From contig JACCXH010000072.1 of the NCBI GenBank assembly GCA_013697245.1, positions 1 through 57,546 on the forward strand: a stretch of 57,546 bases of DNA, read 5' to 3'. Both the position numbers and the translations under genes were made by a program. Source of the DNA: Bacteroidota bacterium. GTDB taxonomy: Bacteria; Bacteroidota; Bacteroidia; B-17B0; Aurantibacillaceae. The notes beneath the pieces were generated by a model that was not told the origin of the DNA, did not search any database, and worked only from the letters and a program-made list of their open reading frames with translations. Shown here in pieces: positions 24,349 to 33,300 of the stretch (position 1 is its first letter; every line of letters starts with the position of its first letter).

Positions 24349-24638
24349 TAAAAGCAAATACCCATAAAGAAGCCATTAAAGAATTAAGAAAAATTCCGGG
24401 TGTTGGCGTTTCAATTGCAAACGATCTTGTAAACATTGGTATTACTTCTATTGAACAACTTAAAGGTAAAGACCCTTATATCTTATACGATGAATCAAAT
24501 AAATTTTCAGGTGCTGTGCAAGATCGTTGTCTTTTATATGTTTTTAAATGCGCGGTTTATTATGCTGAAACACCTAGCTCAAAACAGGATGATGAAAAGC
24601 TAAAATGGTGGAGTTGGAAAGATAATAAGAGCCAGTAA
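24345..24638 (+). CDS. Cdd1-like helix-hairpin-helix protein with TTG start
   Basis: This 97-residue protein matches the pathogenicity-locus Cdd1 family. It has a helix-hairpin-helix (ELRKIPGVGVSIANDLVNIG), the stretch IEQLKGKDPYILYDESN, and the family ending CLLYVFKCAVYYAE with KLKWWSWKD. HhH domains bind DNA non-specifically. No ATG is available in frame; the frame opens at a TTG that overlaps the cupin stop (TTGA), implying translational re-initiation from a rare start codon. Its co-occurrence with an aminotransferase and a cupin is unusual, and its role is unknown. Confidence 0.82.
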   Translation: MIKANTHKEAIKELRKIPGVGVSIANDLVNIGITSIEQLKGKDPYILYDESNKFSGAVQDRCLLYVFKCAVYYAETPSSKQDDEKLKWWSWKDNKSQ

Positions 24639-24906
24639 TCATTGTAAGCTTAGCATTCCTCCGTTTCTCCTTACCCGACTTATTAACCATTTGCAGGTTT
24701 ATAACTTAATCTGTTTAAAAACGAACCTTTTAAAATTGCCAACGTACAAAAAGGTAACACTAAACACAAACATACCCGATACCCTTATCTACCCAAAGAC
24801 TAGAAAGGGCTGGTAAAAAAAGGAATAACCTTGTTTTTTTTCAATTATTTACAAATTTAAATTTTATTTAAAATGAAAACATTTACACACGTAAAACAAA
24901 TTCGCT

Positions 24907-25530
24907 ATGAAAACAAATCTCTATCTTCCAACATTGTTGGCAGTTATCATTCAGGTAATGGTAAACGGCCAAACACCAGGCAACCAAATTACTCAGATTA
25001 GAAAAACGCTGATCAGCACAGAAAGTTCTATTGTGAATGTAACCTACACAATGAAATCAACTACGCTTGAGTTGCCGGCACTTTTAAAACAAGCCAAAGA
25101 ATTAAATACCACCATGCAGGAATTTAAACATGCTGCAAAGATCAAAACCGGTGATGAAAAAAAAGAGTTAATCATTGAAGCCCTTTTCTTCGAAAAACAA
25201 TTTGTTCTAAAACAAATTGAGATATCAGAATTATTAGCAAAAGACACGTACCAAAAACTCTATCAAAACAGAAATTATATTGGTGTATTGCTTAAAAGCA
25301 TTAAGGACGATGATTACACTAGCAATTTAGCTACCAATCTGAATTCTGAAGCTGAAAAATATATTAGAATGGCAAAAGAAATGCGCGAAGAAGCATACTC
25401 TCAACCAAATAACGTTGCTAAACTTGGCAACATGACCAATGCAGAAGATGAAGAGATAGTAGCCCTTAACAAACAACAACAGGTGTTTGATATTATTGAA
25501 AGGGTTAATCCAAAAGTGAGTGTACGATAA
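24907..25530 (+). CDS. secreted helical protein of unknown function
   Basis: This 207-residue protein has a signal peptide (MKTNLYLPTLLAVIIQVMVNG). A mostly alpha-helical, charged body includes KSTTLELPALLKQAKELNTT and IRMAKEMREEAYSQP, suggesting a periplasmic four-helix or coiled-coil protein. No domain is recognised. Another ATG at 24872 opens a 42-codon frame in a different phase that overlaps the start and stops inside this gene; it could be an upstream frame but has no support. The 268 bases before the gene hold no other gene and no clear promoter box. Confidence 0.68.
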   Translation: MKTNLYLPTLLAVIIQVMVNGQTPGNQITQIRKTLISTESSIVNVTYTMKSTTLELPALLKQAKELNTTMQEFKHAAKIKTGDEKKELIIEALFFEKQFVLKQIEISELLAKDTYQKLYQNRNYIGVLLKSIKDDDYTSNLATNLNSEAEKYIRMAKEMREEAYSQPNNVAKLGNMTNAEDEEIVALNKQQQVFDIIERVNPKVSVR

Positions 25531-25543
25531 TATTCTTATGATA

Positions 25544-25625
25544 GAACACAGAGGAAACGGATCAAACAGGTTAACACGGATCATTTAATCAGTAAAAACC
25601 TGTAAAATCTGAGTGATCTGTGTTC
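25544..25625. repeat. intergenic inverted repeat (GAACACAG / CTGTGTTC)
   Basis: The outer arms GAACACAG (25544-25551) and CTGTGTTC (25618-25625) are perfect complements. Partly complementary ACGGATCA and TGATCTGT segments lie inside. Similar 'CACAGA ... TCTGTG' intergenic repeats occur at 26081-26150 and 49550-49641, so this is one of a dispersed family. Confidence 0.55.
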
Positions 25626-25683
25626 CATCATTTTGAACTCTTATTTCTTTTATTTAGCTTTAAATACCTAAAAACTAAATACA

Positions 25684-26061
25684 ATGAAAAATTCAATGAA
25701 ATCATTTTTTGCGATCGTCGCATTTACATTAATTTCTTCTGTTGCCTCTGCACAATATAAAATGGATAGCGATGGAAGAACACTTCGTAATTCAAGTAAT
25801 TCTTCTGTTGGAAGTATTGACAGCGATGGAAAGACCATTCGTAACTCAAGTAACAGCTCTATCGGAAGTGTTGATAGTGATGGAAAAACTATCCGCAACT
25901 CCAGCAACTCTTCTGTCTTAAGAGTAGACGGGAACGATATCCGTAACTCGAGCAATAGCACTATTGCTAAAATGAGCGATGTAACAAGCGCGATACAGGG
26001 TGCAAAACCAGAAGCTGCTTACGTGGCGCTTTGGTGGTTCATTGTAAAAGGAAATAAATAA
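25684..26061 (+). CDS. secreted protein with 18-residue tandem repeats
   Basis: This 125-residue protein has a signal peptide (to about ASA at residue 23). Residues 28-81 are three 18-residue repeats of the form DSDGKTIRNSSNSSIGSV, and a fourth shorter copy (82-97) reads DGNDIRNSSNSTIAKM. A C-terminal segment (about 98-125) with GAKPEAAYVALWWFIVKGNK follows. The repeat suggests a small beta-solenoid, each turn capped by Asn/Ser. Proteins with 'DGxxxRNSSN' repeats exist in Bacteroidota without assigned function. M5 at 25696 is an alternative start. Confidence 0.78.
   Translation: MKNSMKSFFAIVAFTLISSVASAQYKMDSDGRTLRNSSNSSVGSIDSDGKTIRNSSNSSIGSVDSDGKTIRNSSNSSVLRVDGNDIRNSSNSTIAKMSDVTSAIQGAKPEAAYVALWWFIVKGNK
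25765..25974 (+). repeat. coding tandem repeat, three 54-bp units plus a 48-bp unit
   Basis: Units begin at 25765, 25819, 25873 and 25927, each encoding the DGxxxRNSSNS motif. They are diverged at third codon positions, so the array is old or under protein-level selection rather than a recent slippage product. Confidence 0.8.
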
Positions 26062-26080
26062 ATTATTAATCTTATTTTTA

Positions 26081-26150
26081 GTCACAGCTCTCACAGATTT
26101 TTATATTTCTTAAATTAATCTGCTTAATTCCCGAGATCTGTGGCTTTTTT
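26081..26150. repeat. intergenic inverted repeat, probable bidirectional terminator
   Basis: GTCACAGCTCTC (26081-26092) pairs with GAGATCTGTGGC (26133-26144, a few mismatches), followed by TTTTTTA. It lies between the convergent stops of the repeat protein and the DEAD-box helicase and probably ends at least the rightward transcript. It is related to the repeats at 25544 and 49550. Confidence 0.5.
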
Positions 26151-26177
26151 ATAAGTCTTAGGGCGAGCAATTTTTTG

Positions 26178-27506
26178 CTATCTTTTGTTCTTATTGTACA
26201 TTTCTTTCAAGCGTCTTATCTTCTCTTGGCTGCGTTTTCCCCCCAGTTGTTCTTTTTTATTCTTTGCTTTCTTTTCATGAAAAGCTCCTCCACCTTCCAG
26301 TTTAATTTTTTTCTGTTTCGCTAAATTCTTATCGCGCGTTACAGGCATCTCATCTTTTGTTAGCTCAGAGTTGATCTCTAGGTCTTTTGGTAATTTAAGA
26401 ATGGGAATTTTTTTATTCATTAAGGTTTCTATGGCAATCTGAAAAGGTTTTTCAGCATCCGTAATAAAACTCATCGCATTTCCTGCTTTATCTGCTCTGC
26501 CCGTTCGACCAATGCGGTGAATATAAGCACTTGCCTCTTTTGGAATATCAAAATTAACAACGTGTGTTACATCAGCAATATCTAAACCACGTGCAATAAT
26601 ATCTGTAGCTATCAATAAACGGTGTACGCCCTCGTCGAAATATTTTACCGCAGCAAAACGCTGTGGTTGCGATTTGTTGGAGTGAATAATGCCTGTTTCA
26701 GTTGGAAAATCTTCTTCCAATGCGGCGTAAATATCGTCTGCTATTTTTTTGTTCTTCACAAACAATAAAACTTTTTTAAATCCTTTTTCATGAAGCAGCA
26801 ACCATTTTAATAAATTTATTTTGGTGTAAAAATTCGGAACAAAATACCCGTGCTGAATGATCTTTTCTAAAGGTGTGCCTCGCGAGATGAGTTCAATATA
26901 TTGTGGCTTATTAAAATAGTTAGCGATCATGGTTTCAACATCCTCATTTAAGGTTGCCGAGAATAAAAGATTTTGTCTTTTAGGCGGTAAAATATCCAGT
27001 ATCTGCGTTAATTGCGCTCTAAAGCCAAGGTTCAGCATCTCATCCACTTCATCTATCACCAGGCGTTTTACAGAGCCCAATTGTAAAGTTCTACTTAAAG
27101 TAAGATCAATTAATCTACCGGGAGTAGCCACTAAGATATCAAGGCCATCGTATACTTTTTGCTTTTGTGTATTGATATTTGACGCGCCATAAACACCACA
27201 AACCCTGACACTCATGAATTTTGCCAGTTTTTCTATTTCACTTACTACTTGTGCCACCAATTCGCGGGTTGGCACAACTATTAATACGCGTGGCTGGCGT
27301 TGTTCTGAATAGGTTAATTGTTTTAGTATTGGTAACAAATAAGCATATGTTTTACCTGTACCTGTTTGTGCAATCCCAACTGCATCGGCACCTGAAGAAA
27401 TTACCGGAAAAGCTTTTTCCTGAATAGGTGTTGGCTCTGTAAACCCAATCTCATCAATGGCGCGTAAAAGTTGTTTAGAAAGATTAAGGTCGTTAAAAGT
27501 GCTCAT
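26178..27506 (-). CDS. DEAD-box RNA helicase with DEVD motif II
   Basis: This 442-residue ATP-dependent RNA helicase carries every core motif: Q motif PTPIQ, Walker A AQTGTGKT (about 46-53), PTREL, TPGR, motif III SAT, motif V ATDIIARGLDI, motif VI HRIGRTGR. Motif II reads DEVD (152-155) instead of DEAD, a conservative exception that keeps the metal-binding Asp-Glu. The C-terminus (about 370-442) is Lys-rich with KKAKNKKEQLGGKRSQEK, typical of RhlE-like enzymes acting on ribosome assembly or RNA decay in the cold. It is transcribed alone from a TATCTTTG box at 27523-27530. Confidence 0.95.
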   Translation of the reverse strand: MSTFNDLNLSKQLLRAIDEIGFTEPTPIQEKAFPVISSGADAVGIAQTGTGKTYAYLLPILKQLTYSEQRQPRVLIVVPTRELVAQVVSEIEKLAKFMSVRVCGVYGASNINTQKQKVYDGLDILVATPGRLIDLTLSRTLQLGSVKRLVIDEVDEMLNLGFRAQLTQILDILPPKRQNLLFSATLNEDVETMIANYFNKPQYIELISRGTPLEKIIQHGYFVPNFYTKINLLKWLLLHEKGFKKVLLFVKNKKIADDIYAALEEDFPTETGIIHSNKSQPQRFAAVKYFDEGVHRLLIATDIIARGLDIADVTHVVNFDIPKEASAYIHRIGRTGRADKAGNAMSFITDAEKPFQIAIETLMNKKIPILKLPKDLEINSELTKDEMPVTRDKNLAKQKKIKLEGGGAFHEKKAKNKKEQLGGKRSQEKIRRLKEMYNKNKR

Positions 27507-27522
27507 TTGTATTAAATTTATA

Positions 27523-27530
27523 CAAAGATA
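27523..27530 (-). promoter_or_regulatory. -7 box of the DEAD-box helicase gene
   Basis: On the minus strand TATCTTTG matches TAnnTTTG and lies 16 bases before the ATG at 27506, implying a leader of about 10 bases. Confidence 0.55.
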
Positions 27531-27548
27531 CTTTAATTAATTAAATGG

Positions 27549-27911
27549 CTAATTTTCAAGCATACCGCCTTCTATCCAACAACGGAACTGTCGTAATTCA
27601 TCAGCGGAAAGGGTACCTGAACCATATGGCGGCATATTTTTTTGTATTAAAACATGTTCTTTTACCTCGCCTTCATCACCTACATGTTTAAGATTGCTGT
27701 ATATTTTAAAGTTCATGCGCTTCCTGCTTTCATCATGGCAGCCACTTGTATTACAACTTTTTGCCAATAAAGGCTGTAATGTAGCGTAGGTTACTTTTTC
27801 ATCACAGGCTTTTGTTTCTTCTGCGGTGGTAGCTACTTTTTTGGTCTTACAAGCAATAATAGTTAATACTGCTATAAAAGAAAAGAAAATAATTGATCTT
27901 GAGTACTTCAT
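27549..27911 (-). CDS. c-type cytochrome-like lipoprotein with CX4CH heme motif
   Basis: This 120-residue protein has a lipoprotein signal (IIAC, Cys21). The heme site is SCNTSGCHDE: Cys53 and Cys58 with His59, spaced CX4CH rather than the usual CXXCH. A typical distal region follows, NMPPYGSGTLSADELRQF with Met93 as candidate axial ligand, and CWIEGG near the end. CX4CH heme attachment is known in a few cytochromes. The family resembles the small Bacteroidota/Planctomycete cytochromes that end in 'WI..G'. The ATG at 27911 is preferred over 27941 because it begins the signal peptide. Confidence 0.74.
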   Translation of the reverse strand: MKYSRSIIFFSFIAVLTIIACKTKKVATTAEETKACDEKVTYATLQPLLAKSCNTSGCHDESRKRMNFKIYSNLKHVGDEGEVKEHVLIQKNMPPYGSGTLSADELRQFRCWIEGGMLEN

Positions 27912-27938
27912 TGTTTTTGATTTTAAAAAACGAAGTAA

Positions 27939-27946
27939 CAAATTTA
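27939..27946 (-). promoter_or_regulatory. -7 box of the cytochrome-like gene
   Basis: TAAATTTG on the minus strand matches TAnnTTTG and lies 27 bases before the ATG at 27911. Confidence 0.45.
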
Positions 27947-28036
27947 TTGCGGAATAAATAAATCACTTTTATTAACACTGTTCCAATACCATCCTATTTT
28001 TATTTTTTTAACTTTACTTACCTTTATAAAAGGCAA

Positions 28037-28927
28037 ATGGACAGAAGAGATTTTTTAAAACTATTAGGATTACTTCCTCTATCCGATGCAGCGATGAAAT
28101 TGAACGAATTAAATAAATTAACCGAAAATTTGGAGGTTACTGAACAAATGCCCGTTCTTTTTATCGGTCACGGTAACCCCATGAATGCAATTAACGATAA
28201 TGAGTTTGTGAAAGGCTGGAAAACAACGGCTAAAAATTTACCAAAGCCTAAAGCCATCTTGTGTATCTCTGCTCATTGGGAAACCAATGGTACTTTTGTT
28301 ACCGCTATGAAAAGTCCTAGAACCATTCATGACTTTGGAGGTTTTCCGAACGAATTATTTGAAACAAAATATCCTGCACCCGGCAGCCCTGAATTTGCAT
28401 TAGAAACAAAAAATACAATTAAGAAAACTACCATTGAACTTGATGAAAAATGGGGGTTAGACCATGGCACCTGGAGCATTTTAAAACCTATGTTCCCAAA
28501 TGCTGATATACCTGTTTTTCAATTAAGTTTAGATTATAATCAACCGCCAAAATACCATTATGAACTGGCAAAAGAGTTAGCCTCGCTCCGTAAAAAAGGG
28601 GTTTTAATTATTGGTAGTGGCAACATGGTACATAATTTAGGAATGGTAAAAGCCACATCAATGGCGGATATTGATAAAGAATTTGGTTTTGATTGGGCAC
28701 TTGAAATGAATAGCATTTTTAAAGCAAAAATTACTTCTCAGGATCATAAGGCATTAATAAATTATGAAACCTTAAGTAGTTCTGCCAAACTAGCAATACC
28801 AACACGAGAGCATTACTTACCTTTACTTTACACTTTAGCGTTGCAAGAAAAAAATGAACAAGCAACTTTTTTTAATGATAAAGCTGTAGCGGGTTCTTTA
28901 ACCATGACATCTGTTCTAATTAAATAA
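28037..28927 (+). CDS. ygiD: Tat-exported extradiol dioxygenase of the YgiD (DOPA 4,5-dioxygenase) family
   Basis: This 296-residue protein matches the LigB/YgiD fold: MPVLFIGHGNPMNAI with a metal His, SAHWETNGTFVT, the FGGFPNELFETKYPAPG stretch, DHGTWSILKPMFP, and GSGNMVHNLGM. YgiD in E. coli cleaves aromatic rings such as DOPA with a divalent metal. Here the N-terminus is MDRRDFLKLLGLLPLS, a twin-arginine signal that E. coli YgiD lacks, so the enzyme is probably exported folded with its metal. The reductase gene 18 bases downstream is probably co-transcribed. A TACCTTTA box at 28019-28026 precedes the start by 10 bases. Substrate in this organism unknown. Confidence 0.9.
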   Translation: MDRRDFLKLLGLLPLSDAAMKLNELNKLTENLEVTEQMPVLFIGHGNPMNAINDNEFVKGWKTTAKNLPKPKAILCISAHWETNGTFVTAMKSPRTIHDFGGFPNELFETKYPAPGSPEFALETKNTIKKTTIELDEKWGLDHGTWSILKPMFPNADIPVFQLSLDYNQPPKYHYELAKELASLRKKGVLIIGSGNMVHNLGMVKATSMADIDKEFGFDWALEMNSIFKAKITSQDHKALINYETLSSSAKLAIPTREHYLPLLYTLALQEKNEQATFFNDKAVAGSLTMTSVLIK

Positions 28928-28945
28928 ACCAATAAAAATAACATT

Positions 28946-29635
28946 ATGCAAAAAATAGCAATTTTAGGAACTGGAACTGTTGGGCAAACATTTGGCACAA
29001 GATTAGCCGGCCTTGGCCATGAAGTAATGATTGGCACAAGAAATGTGCAGGAAAAATTAACTGCTCCAGGAAAAGACGGTGCTAAAAATGGATTTGCAAG
29101 CTGGCATGAAAAAAACCCAACTATTAAGTTAGGTACTTTTGAAGAAGCGGCAGCTTTTGGCGAAATGATCTTAAACGTTTCGCAAGGCGCAAATACACTA
29201 ACTGTTTTAAACCTTGCTAAAGCAAAAAATTTAGATGGAAAGATCCTTGTGGATATTTCTAATCCTTTGGATTTTAGTAAAGGTATGCCACCGGGATTAA
29301 TTCCCGAATTAAGTAATTTTAATTCGTTGGGTGAAGAGATCCAAAAAACATTTCCAAATGCGAAAGTTGTAAAAACTTTAAACACTATGTGGTGCGGTAT
29401 TATGGTTGATCCTGCTTTAATAAAAGGTGATCATGTAAATTATATTTGCGGTAATGATGAGGCTGCTAAAACAACAGTTAAAACATTCTTAAAAGGATTT
29501 GGTTGGAAAGATGAGAACATTCTCGATCTCGGCGACCTAAGCGCTGCAAGGGGCACAGAAGCAGTGTTACCTGTTTGGTTAAGGATCTATGGCGCTAAAA
29601 AAATGGGTGCATTTAATTTTAATATTGTGAGTTAA
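28946..29635 (+). CDS. NADPH/F420-dependent reductase-like Rossmann protein
   Basis: This 229-residue protein has an N-terminal Rossmann nucleotide site MQKIAILGTGTVGQTFGTRL and MIGTRNVQEKL after the second strand, then DISNPLDFSKGMPPGLIPEL and KTLNTMWCGIMVDP. These fit the NADP oxidoreductase, coenzyme F420-dependent-like family (YqeC/Npd group). Bacteroidota do not generally make F420, so NADPH is the likelier partner. It lies 18 bases after the extradiol dioxygenase gene. A bidirectional terminator lies about 70 bases after its stop. Exact substrate unknown. Confidence 0.84.
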   Translation: MQKIAILGTGTVGQTFGTRLAGLGHEVMIGTRNVQEKLTAPGKDGAKNGFASWHEKNPTIKLGTFEEAAAFGEMILNVSQGANTLTVLNLAKAKNLDGKILVDISNPLDFSKGMPPGLIPELSNFNSLGEEIQKTFPNAKVVKTLNTMWCGIMVDPALIKGDHVNYICGNDEAAKTTVKTFLKGFGWKDENILDLGDLSAARGTEAVLPVWLRIYGAKKMGAFNFNIVS

Positions 29636-29645
29636 TACATTTACG

Positions 29646-29700
29646 TCACCCTGAGCTTGTCGAAGGGCAGTACATCATGGTTCGACAAGCTCACCATGAA
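29646..29700. repeat. intergenic inverted repeat (GAGCTTGTCGAA / TTCGACAAGCTC)
   Basis: The 12-base arms at 29653-29664 and 29681-29692 are perfect complements, flanked by partly matching CACCCT and CACCAT. This 'CTGAGCTTGTCGAAG' sequence is a motif I know to recur between genes in many Bacteroidota. It lies between two convergent genes, just before a terminator. Confidence 0.65.
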
Positions 29701-29707
29701 ATAAGAC

Positions 29708-29742
29708 AAAAAAAAGTCCCGGAAAAACCGGGACTTTTTTTT
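29708..29742. terminator. bidirectional intrinsic terminator
   Basis: AGTCCCGG (29715-29722) pairs with CCGGGACT (29728-29735) around AAAAA, with runs of A before and T after. It serves both the rightward reductase gene and the leftward gene ending at 29746. Confidence 0.9.
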
Positions 29743-29745
29743 GGA

Positions 29746-30165
29746 TCAAAAATGAAAACAAGTTGTGTTATCTCTACTTAACCGTCTTAGTTTTTTTCTT
29801 TTTGAACTTTTCTTCTTTTTGAAATTAAAAAAGCTGCGGGTCCATTTTTTTGAGCGAAACTTTTTAGTAACCTCTTTATTATTTGAATTTATATCACTCC
29901 CCCCAACAAAAGAATTATGAAAATTATTTCTATCATTATCAGCAGTTATTTTTATTGCCACTGCTGAGCTTATCGAAGCATTTTTTCCTAAAAATTTTTT
30001 GTACTCTTCATCTGCCAACTTTTGATACTTATGACAAGGGCAGTTTGGGTTTCTTGGGTCTTTAATATCAAATTCACTCTTTAAAGAATCTTCTTTTAAT
30101 TCAAACACATTTGCAAAAGAAAATTGATAAATGAAAAGACCAAATATTAAACTTATTTTTTTCAT
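29746..30165 (-). CDS. small secreted basic protein of unknown function
   Basis: This 139-residue protein has a signal peptide (MKKISLIFGLFIYQFSFANV). A conserved-looking block NPNCPCHKYQKLADEEYKK with a CPC pair follows, and then a very basic C-terminal region (about 85-139) rich in Lys, Arg and Ser. Related proteins with the NPNCPCHKYQK block occur in Bacteroidota, but I know no function. The basic tail could bind nucleic acid, peptidoglycan or lipids. It stands alone. Confidence 0.62.
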   Translation of the reverse strand: MKKISLIFGLFIYQFSFANVFELKEDSLKSEFDIKDPRNPNCPCHKYQKLADEEYKKFLGKNASISSAVAIKITADNDRNNFHNSFVGGSDINSNNKEVTKKFRSKKWTRSFFNFKKKKSSKRKKLRRLSRDNTTCFHF

Positions 30166-30208
30166 ATTTATTAATTACACTGTTTTGAAAAGAGTTATTC
30201 CAATTCTT

Positions 30209-30310
30209 ACCACTAAGACACTAAGAACACAAGGTTTTTTGTTTTTAGCGATAAACGCCTAAGTATGTAAATTTCTTTATGTTTTTGAGTGACCTATGTG
30301 CCTTAGTGGT
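30209..30310. repeat. intergenic inverted repeat (ACCACTAAG / CTTAGTGGT)
   Basis: The outer arms ACCACTAAG (30209-30217) and CTTAGTGGT (30302-30310) are perfect complements. Imperfect ACACTAAGAACACAAG and TGAGTGACCTATGTG segments lie inside. This is the well-known 'CACTAAGACACTAAG' type of Bacteroidota intergenic palindrome. It lies just after the stop of the leftward alpha-2-macroglobulin gene. Confidence 0.65.
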
Positions 30311-30316
30311 AATTTT

Positions 30317-33300
30317 TTAAATTGTTGTTTTTTTGATCGTGATCTTTTCTGTTGAACTCCATGTTTTAAATTCGTTCGTGTAATACAGGTAAGCTGAAGA
30401 GGCAGGAGCATCGTACTCTCCCGGCATTTCTGCTTTAAGATCTAAATTAATTTCTTTAACCGATGATGGTGCCATGCCTCTGTAATAAATTGCAATATTA
30501 TTACCGGAGATCTCATAATAATCGAACACATGTTTTTCCTGCATTTCTTTTAATTGCCAAGGTTGAGCAGTAAAACCTGCAGGAATACCCAATAACACCA
30601 TGGTGCTTGGAATGCCTTCGTTCTTTTTATTTGTAACCGTTGCAGTTAAACGAACAGTTTCGCCAACGCTGGTAGTTTTTTCCGCTAATTTAGTTTTAAG
30701 ATCTACAGCGCATTCTTTATTACTGTTTGGCAAAGAAGTGTTCCAACCAATTGCAACAGAATAAGGCAGCGGTGTTTTAACACCAAGGTATTTTACTTTT
30801 ACGGTATGCTTGCCATCACCAACAATAAATTTCTCTAAACTATCAATTATTAAAGCGCCTTTATCGCCTGCTTTATAATTTCTGATCCCGATCTTTTTAT
30901 TATCAATAAAAACTTCAATAGTTCCATCTTCGGTAGTTTTTTTACTCGCTTTTGCAAATTCAGTTAAAGCTTTTAACGCTAACACTGTGCCTTGTGTGGT
31001 ACTAAACACGCCGTAACCGCTACGGGCACTTACTAAGAATTGAACAGCATCATTTAATTCTTTAGCATTTTTATTTGATTTGATCATGGCCATAATAGCC
31101 ATTGCCGTACTTTCAACCGTTAAGGATTGCCCTTGTGAGTAGGTGATAGAATGTGTTGAGCCTGTCCAGCTACCGTTCTTATCTTGTAGAGCTAAAAGCG
31201 TTGTCATTAATTCATCACCTTTTTTTGTATCCTTAAAACTATAAGCGGCGTTTGCCATCATAGCAACCAAGTAAGCATCTTTAGTATCTAACGCTTTTTT
31301 GCATGACGCATTAAATTCTGTTTTTACATCTGTATAACCTGCCTCTGCAACTGCATAAACAATATAGGCGTTCATGACATCTTCGCTAATTCTTCCAAAA
31401 TCGTGGTAAGCTTGTGTATTTCTAGAAAATCCACCTTTACCATCTTTGTGTTTCATGATCCACTCAGCGGTGCGGTCTATCATTTTTTGATCTACATCGC
31501 CACCGGCTTTTTTCATGTCAACAAATTCCATTAAACCAAAAGCTGTAAGACCTTCGTGGCCTGGAGATGCACCGAACCATTCGTATCCTTTTTCTTTTGT
31601 TTCGAAAGTAACAAGGCGTTTGTAACCTCTGCCTAAAAGTGTGCCTGCATAAGCCAGTGTTTTATCATCTTTGCTTTCAGTAGCTTTTAAATAGTCTAAC
31701 ACCATTGCATTAGGATATGCACTCATAGAAGTTTGTTCAAAACATCCACCCGGTTCACGAAGAATTCCTTCCACGCCTTTCATCAGATCTGCAACCACAT
31801 TTGGGTAAGCGGTAAAAATTGCTTTTGCTGATCCGTTGATCACTTTATTCATCACAAAAGAAAATTCTTTTTCAACATCTTGTCCCGAAAAAGAAGCGGT
31901 AACCGGAAAACCTTTTGGCGCTATTTTAATTTTTTGAGTAAAAGCATCGCCTAAACCACAAGCTTTAAATCCAATTGTAAATTCGCCATAACCAATTTTA
32001 TCCAATACTTTGTAATCTAAATAAATTGTTTTTGCCTGGCCCGGCATAATTGTTTGTATAGTAGCTGTGGCTGCAACTGCTTGCAATGCTGCAGGAGCAG
32101 TGATCGCTAATGATCCGCCAATAGGCTTATCGGTATTATTTTTTAATGTTAATGGAATCGATACCATATCTTCTGTTGCAACTTCCACCGGAATTTTTGT
32201 TGTCATAAAGAAAGGTAATTGCGAGAAGAAATTCTTTTCTGCTCTTCCTAATGTCCCGTCAGTTCCAATTCCTTCGATCGTTGTGCGAAAAGAAGTAATA
32301 TCATCAGAAGTGTAGAACTCAATCGTTTTCTTTCCAGAATAGCCGACTTCTACATTCGGATTCCAATAAATAGTATTTCTAAAATCTGTCCTTGTTTCAA
32401 CGTTCTCGTCATTTTTATAAATTGGAGCGGCAAACTGACGTGCGCGGTGATATTGCACAAGGTTTTCGTTATTAGCTATATTTTTATTTAAACGCGCGCC
32501 TTTTGCGAATTGGTTCACACGAAGATCTGCAACTTCAGAAGCTACACTTTTTTCAGCTTCCATATCCATGCTTTTCATATTCATTTCGGCTGCCATATCT
32601 TTTTTAGCATCTTCGTTCTTTACTATCATGGGTTTTTTCTCGGCAATTTTATCTTTATTAGCCACTTCTTTTCTAACAATTTTCCCAAGATCTACAGGTC
32701 CCGCCATATTTTGAGCCGGAATTGCCATCCCTGCCACTTCTCCAACTGCCATTGCATTGTTATCATCTTCAAAATTCATTGCTGCTTTACCGCTTTTTGA
32801 ACGAGCAGATTTTGTACTTGGCCGCTGTTTGTAATTATAATTGTAAGATTGGATCGGGTATAAATAAACCGTCATGTCCTGGTTATAATTTTGTATATAT
32901 TGTGCCTGGTCAGAATAACCGGGTGCTTTAAATGTAACGGTTTGTGAATTTGAAAGATCAAGATTCTTCACAAAGAATTTACCTTCCCAATCACCGGCAT
33001 ATTCTAAGCCGCCGTTAATTTTTACAATTGAATTGGTAATTATTTTTCTTGTATAAGCATCTAAAACTTTTCCTGAAATAATTGTTCTTTCTTCTTTATA
33101 AGTGGCAACCGGTACTTCGTTCTCAATTAATTTTTCCCATGTAAAACGTCTCCAGCCGGATGTCATTAAAAGATAATCTAAAGCTTTATCCGATTTTTTT
33201 TCTTTCTCATCAAAATAAAATGCGGGCTCTTCTACTTTATCTTTGATATCCTGTTGCAATAAAAATTGAGAAAGCATATTACCTGATTTGTCATCCGCAA

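Noticed and set aside
24872-25000. Upstream 42-codon frame overlapping the start of the 24907 gene
   Set aside because: No homology, signal or ribosome-binding feature; the downstream frame encodes a clear signal peptide.
25765-25974. Possible CRISPR or minisatellite
   Set aside because: Repeats are contiguous, in frame and encode a regular 18-residue motif; there are no spacers.
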